From an uncultured Pelagibacteraceae bacterium (GTDB lineage Bacteria; Pseudomonadota; Alphaproteobacteria; Pelagibacterales; Pelagibacteraceae), in contig CABYIV010000001.1 in assembly GCA_902519255.1 (NCBI GenBank), forward strand, positions 186,001 through 250,000: a stretch of DNA of 64,000 bases, read 5' to 3'. The position numbers were made by a program, and so were the translations under genes. How positions within the stretch are numbered: the first letter of the stretch is position 1; every line of letters begins with the position of its first letter. The notes under the pieces are model-generated. The model was not told the DNA's origin and did not search any database. It was given only the letters and a program-made list of their open reading frames with translations. Positions 1 to 8,040 of this stretch are shown here, piece by piece.

Positions 1-65
1 ATCCAAACTGAATTTTGAGGCTCCCATTCAGCCGGCATTCTAAATCCATTAAAGTTTTCATTCAT
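1..65 (-). CDS. aguA: Agmatine deiminase, N-terminal fragment (runs off window)
   Basis: This gene is too short here for the ORF track. Read on the minus strand from an ATG at 65, it gives 21 codons, MNENFNGFRMPAEWEPQNSVW, before the window ends. The FRMPAEWEP..(V/T)W start is typical of agmatine deiminase, which converts agmatine to N-carbamoylputrescine plus ammonia. The start overlaps the stop of the N-carbamoylputrescine amidase gene by 8 bp (ATGAATGA), which implies translational coupling. The pairing with the amidase makes the call convincing despite the short stretch. Catalytic residues lie outside the window. Confidence 0.85.
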   Translation of the reverse strand, partial: MNENFNGFRMPAEWEPQNSVW

Positions 66-939
66 CTGCAGGATTTTTTAGTATGCCTTTATAAAAATCG
101 ATTCTTCTATCCCTTAAAAAAGGCCAATGCTCTCTGGCTGAATCAATTTTTTTATAGTTGATTTCACGAATTAAAATTTCTTCTTGTTTATTCCCAAGTT
201 TTCCAATTATTTGCCCACTAGGATCTATGATCATTGAGTTTCCCCAGAATTCTATTTTCTTCTTACCTTTTTTTTCTGTTCCAACTCTATTTATAGCAAC
301 CACATAAGTACCATTTGCGATTGCGTGAGATTTTTGCATTGTTATCCAAGAGTCTAGTTGAGATTTTCCAAATTTCTTTTTCTCTTTAGGATGCCATCCA
401 ATAGCAGTAGGGTAAAAAATTATTTGTGCACCTTTAAGTGCAGTCAATCTTGCAGCTTCCGGGAACCATTGATCCCAACAAATTAAAGTTCCAATTTTAC
501 CAAATTTTGTTTTAACAGATTTAAAACCTAAATCTCCAGGAGTAAAATAAAATTTTTCATAATAACCAGGATCATCTGGTATATGCATTTTTCTATATTT
601 CGATAAAATTTTACCTTTCTCGCTAATAACGATACTAGTATTATGATAGAAGCCATGTGTTTTTTTTTCAAATAATGAAATCATTAATACTATTTGTAAA
701 TCTTTGGCTAATTCACAAAATATTTTTGTAGTTCTGCCAGGTATTTTTTCCGCTAGCTTAAAGTTGGAATGACTTTCTGTTTGACAAAAATAATTTGATA
801 AAAATAGTTCTGGTACACAAATTATTTTAGCTTTTTTTGATGCTGCTTTTTTTATATTTTTAATAGCTGAATTTATATTTTTTTGAATATTATCTGAAAT
901 TTTACTTTGAATAATTCCAATTTTTACCTTTTTGATCAT
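58..939 (-). CDS. aguB: N-carbamoylputrescine amidase (nitrilase superfamily)
   Basis: This is a carbon-nitrogen hydrolase of about 293 residues that should hydrolyse N-carbamoylputrescine to putrescine, CO2 and ammonia in the cytoplasm. The nitrilase triad is visible: Glu45 in VPELF, Lys118 in KYRKMHIP and Cys155 in LICWDQWFPE (track numbering). The KMHIPDDPGYYEKFYFTPGD stretch is characteristic of the AguB branch. The track begins at a TTG (942); I prefer the ATG one codon later. It is the third gene of a tightly packed minus-strand polyamine operon. The stop of the upstream gene is 3 bp away, and agmatine deiminase overlaps its end by 8 bp. Length is normal for the family. Confidence 0.92.
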   Translation of the reverse strand: MIKKVKIGIIQSKISDNIQKNINSAIKNIKKAASKKAKIICVPELFLSNYFCQTESHSNFKLAEKIPGRTTKIFCELAKDLQIVLMISLFEKKTHGFYHNTSIVISEKGKILSKYRKMHIPDDPGYYEKFYFTPGDLGFKSVKTKFGKIGTLICWDQWFPEAARLTALKGAQIIFYPTAIGWHPKEKKKFGKSQLDSWITMQKSHAIANGTYVVAINRVGTEKKGKKKIEFWGNSMIIDPSGQIIGKLGNKQEEILIREINYKKIDSAREHWPFLRDRRIDFYKGILKNPADE

Positions 940-942
940 CAA

Positions 943-1983
943 TCAAAATATTTTGGAAAAGTTTTTTCTGTCTCTATTTTTCCACTCTCCAGTATGATAA
1001 GCGTCACTTGCTATTAATGGTAAAACACTGGTAGCTTCAGCAAATACCATTTGTTCTTTGGTAGTATCAACCTTACCCCATGAACTTGCTTCTTTTAATG
1101 TTGAACTACTGCAAGCTCCATCTCTTGAGTCAGCAACAGTAATTTGTATTGCATATTTGTGCATATCTACATTTTTTCCCAAAAGTTCAGCACAAATTAC
1201 CGTGTCTTGTATAAAGTTTTTAGGAACTCCACCACCAATCATAAATAATCCCGACCCTTTAGATTTAATTTTAATCTCTGTTAATTCTCTAAATTCTCTA
1301 ATTGAGTCTATTGTAATATGACTTTTTGGATTTCTCTCTTGATGCATGACTAATCCAAAACCTGCACTTGAGTCTGTAAATGCAGGACAGAATATAGGTA
1401 CATCGTTATCAAAAGCTGTTTCAATTAAAGAACCTTTCTTTTTAGAATTAGTTTTTAGATATTTGCCAATCTCTTTAATAAATTCTCTTGATGTGTAAGA
1501 CTTCGGTTCAAGTTTGTCTGCTATTTCTCCTATTGTTTTATCACAAACCTGGAGCTCCTCTTCATCGATGTAAGTATCATAAATCCTATCTATATAATTG
1601 TCCCTAAGTTCATTATCATTTTGATATTGTGATCCTTGGTAATGTTTAAATCCAAGCGCTTCAAAAAAATCCATATCTATTATAGATGCTCCAGTTGCTA
1701 CAATTGCATCTACCATGTTGTATTTAACCATATCTCTATAAATATGCATACATCCAGCGGCAGAAGTAGACCCTGCAAGAGTTAGGAATATTGTACAATC
1801 TTTATCTTTAAGCATTTCATTATATATCTTGGATGCATTAGCAGTTTCTCTTGAAACAAAAGACATTTTTTCCATAGAAGATATAATTTTTCTAGAGTCA
1901 AAAGATGTAATATCAATATGCTCAACCTCTTTACTTAAAAAGTCTTTTTTTCTGTTATGATTAAGATTTTTTGTATCTGACAT
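943..1983 (-). CDS. Deoxyhypusine synthase-family protein (possibly homospermidine synthase-like)
   Basis: The 346-residue protein belongs to the deoxyhypusine synthase fold family. It has the NAD-site stretches LAGSTSAAG (about 69-77) and VATGASIIDMD (about 95-105), SAGFGL, and a Lys304 in EASSWGKV at the position of the family's catalytic lysine. Bacteria lack eIF5A, so protein hypusination is not expected. Bacterial members are thought to act on free polyamines, for example putrescine to homospermidine. The gene lies between an ornithine decarboxylase-type enzyme (1-bp TAATG overlap) and aguB/aguA, all in polyamine metabolism. Family membership is firm; the exact acceptor substrate is inferred. 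Confidence 0.85.
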   Translation of the reverse strand: MSDTKNLNHNRKKDFLSKEVEHIDITSFDSRKIISSMEKMSFVSRETANASKIYNEMLKDKDCTIFLTLAGSTSAAGCMHIYRDMVKYNMVDAIVATGASIIDMDFFEALGFKHYQGSQYQNDNELRDNYIDRIYDTYIDEEELQVCDKTIGEIADKLEPKSYTSREFIKEIGKYLKTNSKKKGSLIETAFDNDVPIFCPAFTDSSAGFGLVMHQERNPKSHITIDSIREFRELTEIKIKSKGSGLFMIGGGVPKNFIQDTVICAELLGKNVDMHKYAIQITVADSRDGACSSSTLKEASSWGKVDTTKEQMVFAEATSVLPLIASDAYHTGEWKNRDRKNFSKIF

Positions 1984-3161
1984 TATGCAACAAGAAACTC
2001 TTTATTTGTTTCTTTGTCATACATCGTCATTATTGGATCATCACAAACTTCGTAAATACTATCAGAATAATATCCATTAAATTGAGTTCGAAATGTCAAT
2101 CCGTATGCTCCTAATTGACCTAATTCAATGTAATCACCTTCTTTAATATTATTAGGTAGAATAAAAGGTCCCTTCATATAATCCATGCTATCACATGTTG
2201 GTCCATAAAAATCAAATGAAGTCAATTTTTTTGATATAATTCTTCCACTTGTAATTATCCTTGATGGATAAACTATATTAGGTACACCTGCATCAAATAA
2301 AGTTCCGTATGTTCCATCATTAATATATAGCTTTTGTTTTTTTCTTAAGTTTACTCTCACAATTGTCGAACCACTTTCTGCAACAATTGCTCGACCTGGC
2401 TCACATATAATTTCTGGTTTTTTTTCTAATTTTAATTTATTTAATGAATTTTTTATTTCCTCAAAATAAGAGTCTAATGATTTAGGAACTAAATCAGGAT
2501 AGATTGTTGGAAACCCTCCACCTATATTTATAACATCTGGAACTATTTTTGTTTTTTTTATTATATATTTAATTTCATTAATCCCTTTTGAATAGGATAT
2601 TGGATGCATACATTGCGAACCCACATGAAAACTTAATCCTATTTTTTTTGCATACTGTTTTGTTAATCTATAAAGCCCTATTGCTTCAGAAGTTTGTGCA
2701 CCAAATTTTTTAGATAAATCTATTTCTGCGTGTTCATTAGAAACTGCAACTCTTACAAATAACTCCAAATCCTTAGCTTGATTAGTACTATTAAGAATCT
2801 TTATTAATTCATCTTTTGTATCTATTGAAAAAGTCTTAATATTATATTTGAAATATGCTTCGTTTATACTTTCCTTGCTTTTTACAGTATGCATGTAGGA
2901 GCATTTTGCATCTGGGCTAACACTTCTAATTGCCTCAACTTCTTTAATTGAAGCGATATCAAAATCATTAATTCCGCTTTCCACGATAGTTTTTAACACT
3001 AATGGATGTGGGTTTGTTTTAACTGCATATAGGATTTTACCAGGAAATTTATTCTGAAAAAATTTAGAAGCTATGTTTATAGAATCTCTTCTAATACAAT
3101 AAACAGGTTCTGTTGGTTTCAGTTGGTCAACTAATTTGTCAACTGATTTAAATTTTTGCAT
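1983..3161 (-). CDS. Ornithine/lysine decarboxylase, PLP-dependent fold III
   Basis: The 392-residue protein has the alanine racemase-like (eukaryotic ODC-type) fold. The PLP lysine is Lys48 in YAVKTNP, with HVGSQ (His179), GGGFP (about 214-218), EPGRA (254-258) and the active-site cysteine Cys323 in GPTCDSMD. It should decarboxylate ornithine to putrescine; some relatives also or instead use lysine. It is the promoter-proximal gene of the polyamine operon, preceded by a GGAG ribosome-binding site 6 nt from the ATG and by a structured leader (3194-3239). Fold and cofactor use are clear; ornithine versus lysine preference cannot be read confidently. Confidence 0.9.
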   Translation of the reverse strand: MQKFKSVDKLVDQLKPTEPVYCIRRDSINIASKFFQNKFPGKILYAVKTNPHPLVLKTIVESGINDFDIASIKEVEAIRSVSPDAKCSYMHTVKSKESINEAYFKYNIKTFSIDTKDELIKILNSTNQAKDLELFVRVAVSNEHAEIDLSKKFGAQTSEAIGLYRLTKQYAKKIGLSFHVGSQCMHPISYSKGINEIKYIIKKTKIVPDVINIGGGFPTIYPDLVPKSLDSYFEEIKNSLNKLKLEKKPEIICEPGRAIVAESGSTIVRVNLRKKQKLYINDGTYGTLFDAGVPNIVYPSRIITSGRIISKKLTSFDFYGPTCDSMDYMKGPFILPNNIKEGDYIELGQLGAYGLTFRTQFNGYYSDSIYEVCDDPIMTMYDKETNKEFLVA

Positions 3162-3193
3162 TTAAAGCTCCAAAAAAAATTTAACAAAAAAAA

Positions 3194-3239
3194 CCGGCAT
3201 AACTGCTATGCAAGTTTATATAAAACGAGCATTTATGCT
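3194..3239 (-). promoter_or_regulatory. Hairpin-rich leader/operator region before the decarboxylase
   Basis: Two inverted repeats face the decarboxylase on the minus strand. One is AGCAT-AA-ATGCT (3228-3239). The other is GCATA-GCAGT-TATGC (3197-3211), followed by CGG and a run of seven T. The GCATA and TATGC arms can pair in more than one way, and the second hairpin plus U-run resembles a weak attenuator. A possible -10 (TTTATATAA) lies between the repeats, so the first could instead be an operator inside the promoter. Function is inferred. Confidence 0.45.
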
Positions 3240-3271
3240 GAAAATGAGCCAATGTAAAGTAAAAATGTACC

Positions 3272-3300
3272 CTTGAAATAATTTAGAATGTTTCCATATA
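3272..3300 (+). promoter_or_regulatory. Sigma32-like promoter (CTTGAAA-N15-CCATATA) before the RegA-like gene
   Basis: CTTGAAA at 3272-3278 and CCATATA at 3294-3300 are separated by 15 bp. They resemble the enterobacterial heat-shock consensus (CTTGAAA ... CCCCATNTA). The identical two boxes with the same spacing precede hsp20 at 29275-29303. The ATG of the next gene is only 6 bp beyond the second box, so a transcript would start at or next to the start codon. Confidence 0.55.
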
Positions 3301-3306
3301 AGGCAC

Positions 3307-3870
3307 ATGCCAGAAACGGAAGTATTAAAAAAAATAACAGAATTTGAGGATAAATCTCTACTTATTGTAGATGATGATAACCCTTTTAGAGAGAGACTAG
3401 CTCGAGCAATGGAAAAAAAGGGCTTTTCTGTTTCACAAGCAGAGGGTGTAAAAATTGGAATAGAGTCTGTGAAATCAAAAAAACCTGCTTTTGCAGTTGT
3501 TGACTTGAGACTAAACGATGGAAACGGACTAGAAGTTGTAAAAGAAATCCAGAAAAATAACTCAGAGAGCAGAATAGTGATGCTTACTGGTTATGGAAAT
3601 ATACCAACTGCAGTAGCAGCCATTAAAGAAGGTGCAATAGATTATTTAGCTAAACCAGCAGATGCAGATGACGTAGAAAAAGCACTTTTAGCTGATCCAA
3701 ATAAAAAAGCTGCTCCGCCAGAAAATCCAATGTCCGCTGATAGAGTTAAATGGGAACATATTCACAGAGTTTTTGAATTATGTAACAGAAATGTATCTGA
3801 GACTGCAAGAAGACTTAAAATGCATCGAAGAACACTTCAAAGAATTCTATCAAAAAGATCTCCAAGGTAA
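3307..3870 (+). CDS. regA: RegA/PrrA/ActR-type response regulator
   Basis: The 187-residue protein has a receiver domain (about 16-120) with acidic pocket VDDD, phospho-acceptor Asp66 in VVDLRLNDG and conserved Lys116 in YLAKPAD. A short linker leads to a Fis-type helix-turn-helix (about 148-182: NVSETARRLKMHRRTLQRIL). This layout is diagnostic of the RegA/PrrA/ActR family, global redox-responsive regulators of respiration and energy metabolism in alphaproteobacteria. The partner kinase RegB is not in this window. The start is 6 bp after a sigma32-like -10 box, with only AAGG very close to the ATG, so the message may be leaderless. Confidence 0.9.
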   Translation: MPETEVLKKITEFEDKSLLIVDDDNPFRERLARAMEKKGFSVSQAEGVKIGIESVKSKKPAFAVVDLRLNDGNGLEVVKEIQKNNSESRIVMLTGYGNIPTAVAAIKEGAIDYLAKPADADDVEKALLADPNKKAAPPENPMSADRVKWEHIHRVFELCNRNVSETARRLKMHRRTLQRILSKRSPR

Positions 3871-3872
3871 TT

Positions 3873-4424
3873 CTAGATATATTTTCTAAGTTTAATAATT
3901 TTATTAACTAAAGCTGTTAGTAATAATATCTTAAATAATTCAGCATAAAGAAATGGGTAAACACCAAATTCTAATATTGGTTTATCCCAACCGATTAAAT
4001 TTCCAAGCCACAAAATACCCAAAATATATATTACTGATGTTGCAATTATAATTTTTAAAAAATTTAATATATGGTTTTTATCGTATGTAAATATGCCTGC
4101 TATCAGACATGCAAATATAAAACCTATTAAATATCCCATTGTGGGACCAACAAAATAAGCTAATCCTATTCCTTTCTCTGGTGAGTTAGAAAATACTGGT
4201 AATCCCATAATTCCTTCTATCAAATAAAAAACTACCGAAAGTACCCCGACTTTATATCCAAAGGAAATTCCTAAAAACAAAACTATAAATGTTTGCATAG
4301 TCATAGGAACTGGATAAAAAGGTATTTTAATTTTTGCAGATATTGTCAATAAAATAGAACCTATTAATGCAAATATTATGATTTTAATTATTTTATTATT
4401 AGAAATTGAATTTACTAATTCCAT
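3873..4424 (-). CDS. bioY: BioY biotin transporter substrate-binding subunit
   Basis: This 183-residue membrane protein has about six hydrophobic segments and BioY hallmarks: KIPFYPVPMTMQTFIVLFLG near residues 30-50, then YLIEGIMGLPVF and a VGPTMGYLIGF stretch. BioY is the S component of ECF-type biotin uptake and can work alone or with EcfA/EcfT; no such partners are present here. It converges on the RegA-like gene (2 bp between stops) and diverges from polA. Biotin uptake would fit the vitamin auxotrophies common in SAR11, which is an inference. Confidence 0.88.
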   Translation of the reverse strand: MELVNSISNNKIIKIIIFALIGSILLTISAKIKIPFYPVPMTMQTFIVLFLGISFGYKVGVLSVVFYLIEGIMGLPVFSNSPEKGIGLAYFVGPTMGYLIGFIFACLIAGIFTYDKNHILNFLKIIIATSVIYILGILWLGNLIGWDKPILEFGVYPFLYAELFKILLLTALVNKIIKLRKYI

Positions 4425-4470
4425 TAGCTTTAAATTACTATTTTAATAAAGTTTAATCCACTAATATTTA

Positions 4471-4499
4471 TTAACAGGATGTTTTATTCTTACTATAAT
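4471..4499 (+). promoter_or_regulatory. Sigma70-type promoter of polA
   Basis: TTAACA (4471-4476) and a perfect TATAAT (4494-4499) are separated by exactly 17 bp, about 25 bp before the polA ATG at 4525. The -35 box differs from TTGACA at one position. This is one of the clearest housekeeping promoters in the window. Confidence 0.65.
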
Positions 4500-4524
4500 A
4501 CGTCAATTTATTATAAATTAAATT

Positions 4525-7290
4525 ATGGGTAAAATTAAAAAAACAGATCATTTCTATCTTATTGATGGGTCTGGATACATATTTAGAGCCTATTATGCAT
4601 TGCCACCATTAACACGAAAAAGTGATGGTTTGCCAGTAGGAGCAGTAAGTGGATTTTGTAACATGCTGTTTAAATTATTAGAGGACTCTAAATCTAGCGA
4701 AAATTTAGAAAAACCAACTCATTTTGCAGTAATCTTTGACTCTGCAAGAAAGAATTTTCGAAACGAAATATATTCAGATTATAAAGGAAATAGGTCTGAT
4801 GCTCCCGACGATCTAATTCCACAATTCGATTATATTAGAAAGTCAGTATTAGCATTCAATTTACCCTCTATAGAAATGTTAAATTACGAGGCTGATGATT
4901 TGATAGCCACCTATGTAGAGCAAATATTAGACGAAGGTGCAAAGGTAACAATTGTATCATCTGACAAAGATTTAATGCAACTTTTCAAAAAAAAGGTTCG
5001 TATATATGATCCAATGAAGAATAAATTTATATCTAATGAAGATGTAATCAATAAATTTGGTGTTGGTCCAGATAAAGTAATTGATGTTCAATCACTAGCA
5101 GGGGATAGTACAGACAATGTACCTGGCGTTCCAGGAATTGGTGTAAAAACAGCAGCAGAATTAATTAAGGAATATGGAAATTTAGAAAACCTTCTTAAAA
5201 ACGCAAATAAAATAAAACAGAATAAAAGAAGAGAAACACTTTTAGAAAACAAAGATAAGGCTCTGGTAAGTAAAAAACTGGTCACATTAAAAAATGATGT
5301 TCCGGTGAAAGACAAATTAGCTGACTTTGTTCTAAAAAAAGTAGACGTAGACAAGTTATACAATTTCTTGAGAGAGATGGAATTTAATAGGTTATTGAGT
5401 TCGGCAATTTCGACGTATGGTCAATCCAAATTTAGTGATGAAATAGAAGTCAAAAAAGAAACATCTAAAATATCAAAAGATAAATATGTTTTGATAAAAA
5501 ATTTAACTGAAATAAAAGATTGGATGCAAGAAGCCGAAGAAGCTGGTGAATTTTCTATTGATACTGAAACAGATTCTCTTGACCCACATCAGGCAAATTT
5601 AGTTGGTATCTCAATTTCTAGCAAAATAGGTAAAGCTTGTTACATTCCAACAGGTCATATTGATAAAAATAATCTAAATGAAAAAGATGTTTTGAGAATT
5701 TTAAAACCATATTTAGAGGATAAAAGTTTAAAAAAAATTGGGCAAAATATTAAATTCGATTACATAATATTTCGTAAAAGGGATATAGATATTCAAAGCA
5801 TGGAAGATACAATGTTGATGTCATACGTTTTAGATGCTGGGAAAAATAGACATAATATGGATACCCTTTCAGATATTCATCTTGGTCACAAAACAATTAA
5901 ATATAAAGATCTTGTTGGATCTGGAAAAAAAGAAATTAAATTCAGTCAAGTAGAGTTAAATATTGCAAAAGATTATGCTGCAGAAGATGCTGATATAACT
6001 TACCGTTTATATAAAATATTTTTGAAATCGCTTAAATCAGAAAAATTACTAAATATTTATGAAATTTTCGAAAAACCTTTAATTAAAATTTTAGCATCAA
6101 TGGAAATCAATGGCATAAAATTGGATAATAATTTTCTTAAAAAATTATCAGTTAAGTTTGAAAAAAAACTTCAAGATTTAGAAAAACAAATTTTTAAAAT
6201 TTCAAAAAAAAAATTTAATATTGCATCGACTAAACAGTTGGGTGAAATAATGTATAATGACCTCAAAATTGCATCGCTAAAAAAGACTAAAAAAGGGAGT
6301 TTTGCAACTGGTGCAGCAGTTCTAGAGGATTTAGCTTACAAAGGGAATGAATTTCCTAAATTGGTTTTAGAATGGAGGCAATCTAGTAAATTGAAAAATA
6401 CATATTCAGATTCTTTGCCAGAGCATTTAAATCCCAATACAAAAAGAGTGCATACATCTTTTCTGTTAGCAGCAACTACAACAGGTAGACTTGCATCTAG
6501 TGATCCAAATTTACAAAATATTCCTATTAAAACTGAGGAGGGCAAAGATATTCGTAAAGCCTTCATATCAGAAAAAAATAAAAAACTTATATCGGCAGAC
6601 TATAATCAGATCGAAATGAGAATTTTGGCTGATCTAGCTGATGTAAAAGAACTAAAAAAAGCTTTTAAAAATAATGAGGATATTCACTCATTAACCGCTA
6701 GCCAGGTTTTTGGTGCGGACATAAAAAAAATTGATGCTGATATGAGGAGAAAAGCGAAAGCTATTAATTTTGGAATAATTTATGGAATATCTCAATATGG
6801 TTTGGCCAAACAAATTGGTGTATCAAACAATGAAGCCGAAGAATTTCTAAATTCATATTTTATTAAATTTCCAGAAATTAAAGAATACATGAATAACACA
6901 ATTAAATTCTGTAGAAAAAGTGGATATGTAAGAAATATTTTTGGTCGAAAAACTCATATTCCAGGAATCAATGACAAAAATTTTAATGTTAGAAATTTTC
7001 AAGAAAGGGCAGCTATAAACGCACCCATCCAAGGATCTGCATCAGAAATAATGCGACTTGCTATGATTAGAATCAACGATGAGCTTGATACAAAAAAAAC
7101 AAATGAATTTAATATGTTGCTTCAAATTCACGATGAGTTGATTTTTGAGGTAATTGATAATGGTACTAAATCTGCTTCTAAAAAGATTAAAGATATTATG
7201 ACAAGTGTGAAAGATAGTGATTTGCATTCATTTTCAATACCATTATCGGTAGATGTAAACATAGGTGATAACTGGGGAGAGCTTCATTAA
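4525..7290 (+). CDS. polA: DNA polymerase I
   Basis: This 921-residue three-domain enzyme fills gaps and removes RNA primers. The 5'-3' exonuclease domain covers about 1-290 (LIDGSGYIFRAYYALP, NYEADDLIAT, SSDKDLMQL). The 3'-5' exonuclease domain retains the metal-binding DTETD motif near 346, so proofreading appears intact. The polymerase domain carries motif A (SADYNQIEMRILA, about 692), motif B (RRKAKAINFGIIYG) and motif C (QIHDELIFE, about 867). Length matches bacterial PolI. A TTAACA-N17-TATAAT promoter precedes it. It stands as a single gene upstream of chvI, separated by a 51-bp spacer. Confidence 0.98.
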   Translation: MGKIKKTDHFYLIDGSGYIFRAYYALPPLTRKSDGLPVGAVSGFCNMLFKLLEDSKSSENLEKPTHFAVIFDSARKNFRNEIYSDYKGNRSDAPDDLIPQFDYIRKSVLAFNLPSIEMLNYEADDLIATYVEQILDEGAKVTIVSSDKDLMQLFKKKVRIYDPMKNKFISNEDVINKFGVGPDKVIDVQSLAGDSTDNVPGVPGIGVKTAAELIKEYGNLENLLKNANKIKQNKRRETLLENKDKALVSKKLVTLKNDVPVKDKLADFVLKKVDVDKLYNFLREMEFNRLLSSAISTYGQSKFSDEIEVKKETSKISKDKYVLIKNLTEIKDWMQEAEEAGEFSIDTETDSLDPHQANLVGISISSKIGKACYIPTGHIDKNNLNEKDVLRILKPYLEDKSLKKIGQNIKFDYIIFRKRDIDIQSMEDTMLMSYVLDAGKNRHNMDTLSDIHLGHKTIKYKDLVGSGKKEIKFSQVELNIAKDYAAEDADITYRLYKIFLKSLKSEKLLNIYEIFEKPLIKILASMEINGIKLDNNFLKKLSVKFEKKLQDLEKQIFKISKKKFNIASTKQLGEIMYNDLKIASLKKTKKGSFATGAAVLEDLAYKGNEFPKLVLEWRQSSKLKNTYSDSLPEHLNPNTKRVHTSFLLAATTTGRLASSDPNLQNIPIKTEEGKDIRKAFISEKNKKLISADYNQIEMRILADLADVKELKKAFKNNEDIHSLTASQVFGADIKKIDADMRRKAKAINFGIIYGISQYGLAKQIGVSNNEAEEFLNSYFIKFPEIKEYMNNTIKFCRKSGYVRNIFGRKTHIPGINDKNFNVRNFQERAAINAPIQGSASEIMRLAMIRINDELDTKKTNEFNMLLQIHDELIFEVIDNGTKSASKKIKDIMTSVKDSDLHSFSIPLSVDVNIGDNWGELH

Positions 7291-7344
7291 TAAACATTTA
7301 ATTGCCCAATTTTAAACATTTTAGTATTTTTATAGTTAAACATG
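7291..7344 (+). promoter_or_regulatory. Three TAAACAT repeats before chvI
   Basis: TAAACAT occurs at 7291, 7313 and 7338 in the short polA-chvI spacer and at the chvI start codon. The first two copies extend to TAAACATTT and are 22 bp apart, about two helical turns, as is usual for tandem sites of OmpR-family regulators. This could be an autoregulatory ChvI site, although A/T-rich repeats can also arise by chance. Confidence 0.3.
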
Positions 7345-8040
7345 AAACAAACAATTGCCCTTGTTGATGATGATAGAAATATATTAACTAGTTTAAGTAT
7401 TGCTCTAGAGAAAGAGGGTTTTAACATTCAAACTTATTTGGATGGAGAAAGTGCCTTAATAGGTTTGTCAAGAAATCCCCCAGACCTTGCAGTTATAGAT
7501 ATTAAAATGCCAAGAATGGATGGAGAAGAATTGTTAAAAAAATTGAGAAAAAAAACATCTATGCCCGTTATCTTTTTAACTTCTAAAGATGAAGAGGTGG
7601 ATGAGCTCTTAGGACTAAAACTAGGGGCTGATGATTTTGTAAAAAAATCAGGTGGCTTTTCAACTAAAGTTCTTATTGAAAGAATACGTGTCCAACTTAG
7701 AAAAAAAGATAATAATTTAGAGGATAATAGAAATATAATTTCACATGGAAAATTAAAACTTGACCCTTCACAGCTAGAGTGTGAATGGGATGGCAAGCAA
7801 TTACCAGATAAATTAACAACAACAGAATTCTTAATTGTAAAGGAATTAGCAAAAAGACCTGGAATTATCAAAGAAAGATCTCAATTAATGGATGTTGCTT
7901 ACAGAGAAGACACAGACATTGAAGATAGAACAATTGATAGTCACGTAAAAAGGATTAGAAAAAAGTTTAAAAAAGTAGATAATAACTTTTCAGCGATAGA
8001 AACCAGATATGGTAGTGGTTATCGTTGGAATGTTAAATAA
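7342..8040 (+). CDS. chvI: ChvI-type response regulator (OmpR family)
   Basis: The 232-residue regulator begins with the ChvI-like sequence TIALVDDDRNILTSLSIALE. It has a receiver domain with phospho-acceptor Asp53 (VIDIKMPRMDG) and conserved lysine in DDFVKKS. A C-terminal winged-helix OmpR/PhoB DNA-binding domain spans about 130-230 (TTTEFLIVKELAKRPG, DRTIDSHVKRIRKKF, YGSGYRW). In rhizobia, ChvG/ChvI responds to acid and envelope stress and controls envelope genes. Its kinase gene follows with a 1-bp TAATG overlap, so the pair is co-translated. Confidence 0.93.
   Translation: MKQTIALVDDDRNILTSLSIALEKEGFNIQTYLDGESALIGLSRNPPDLAVIDIKMPRMDGEELLKKLRKKTSMPVIFLTSKDEEVDELLGLKLGADDFVKKSGGFSTKVLIERIRVQLRKKDNNLEDNRNIISHGKLKLDPSQLECEWDGKQLPDKLTTTEFLIVKELAKRPGIIKERSQLMDVAYREDTDIEDRTIDSHVKRIRKKFKKVDNNFSAIETRYGSGYRWNVK

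Noticed and set aside
7434-7871. 145-aa minus-strand ORF inside chvI
   Set aside because: Ser/Phe-rich translation typical of the antisense of an A/T-rich coding region; chvI on the plus strand is certain.
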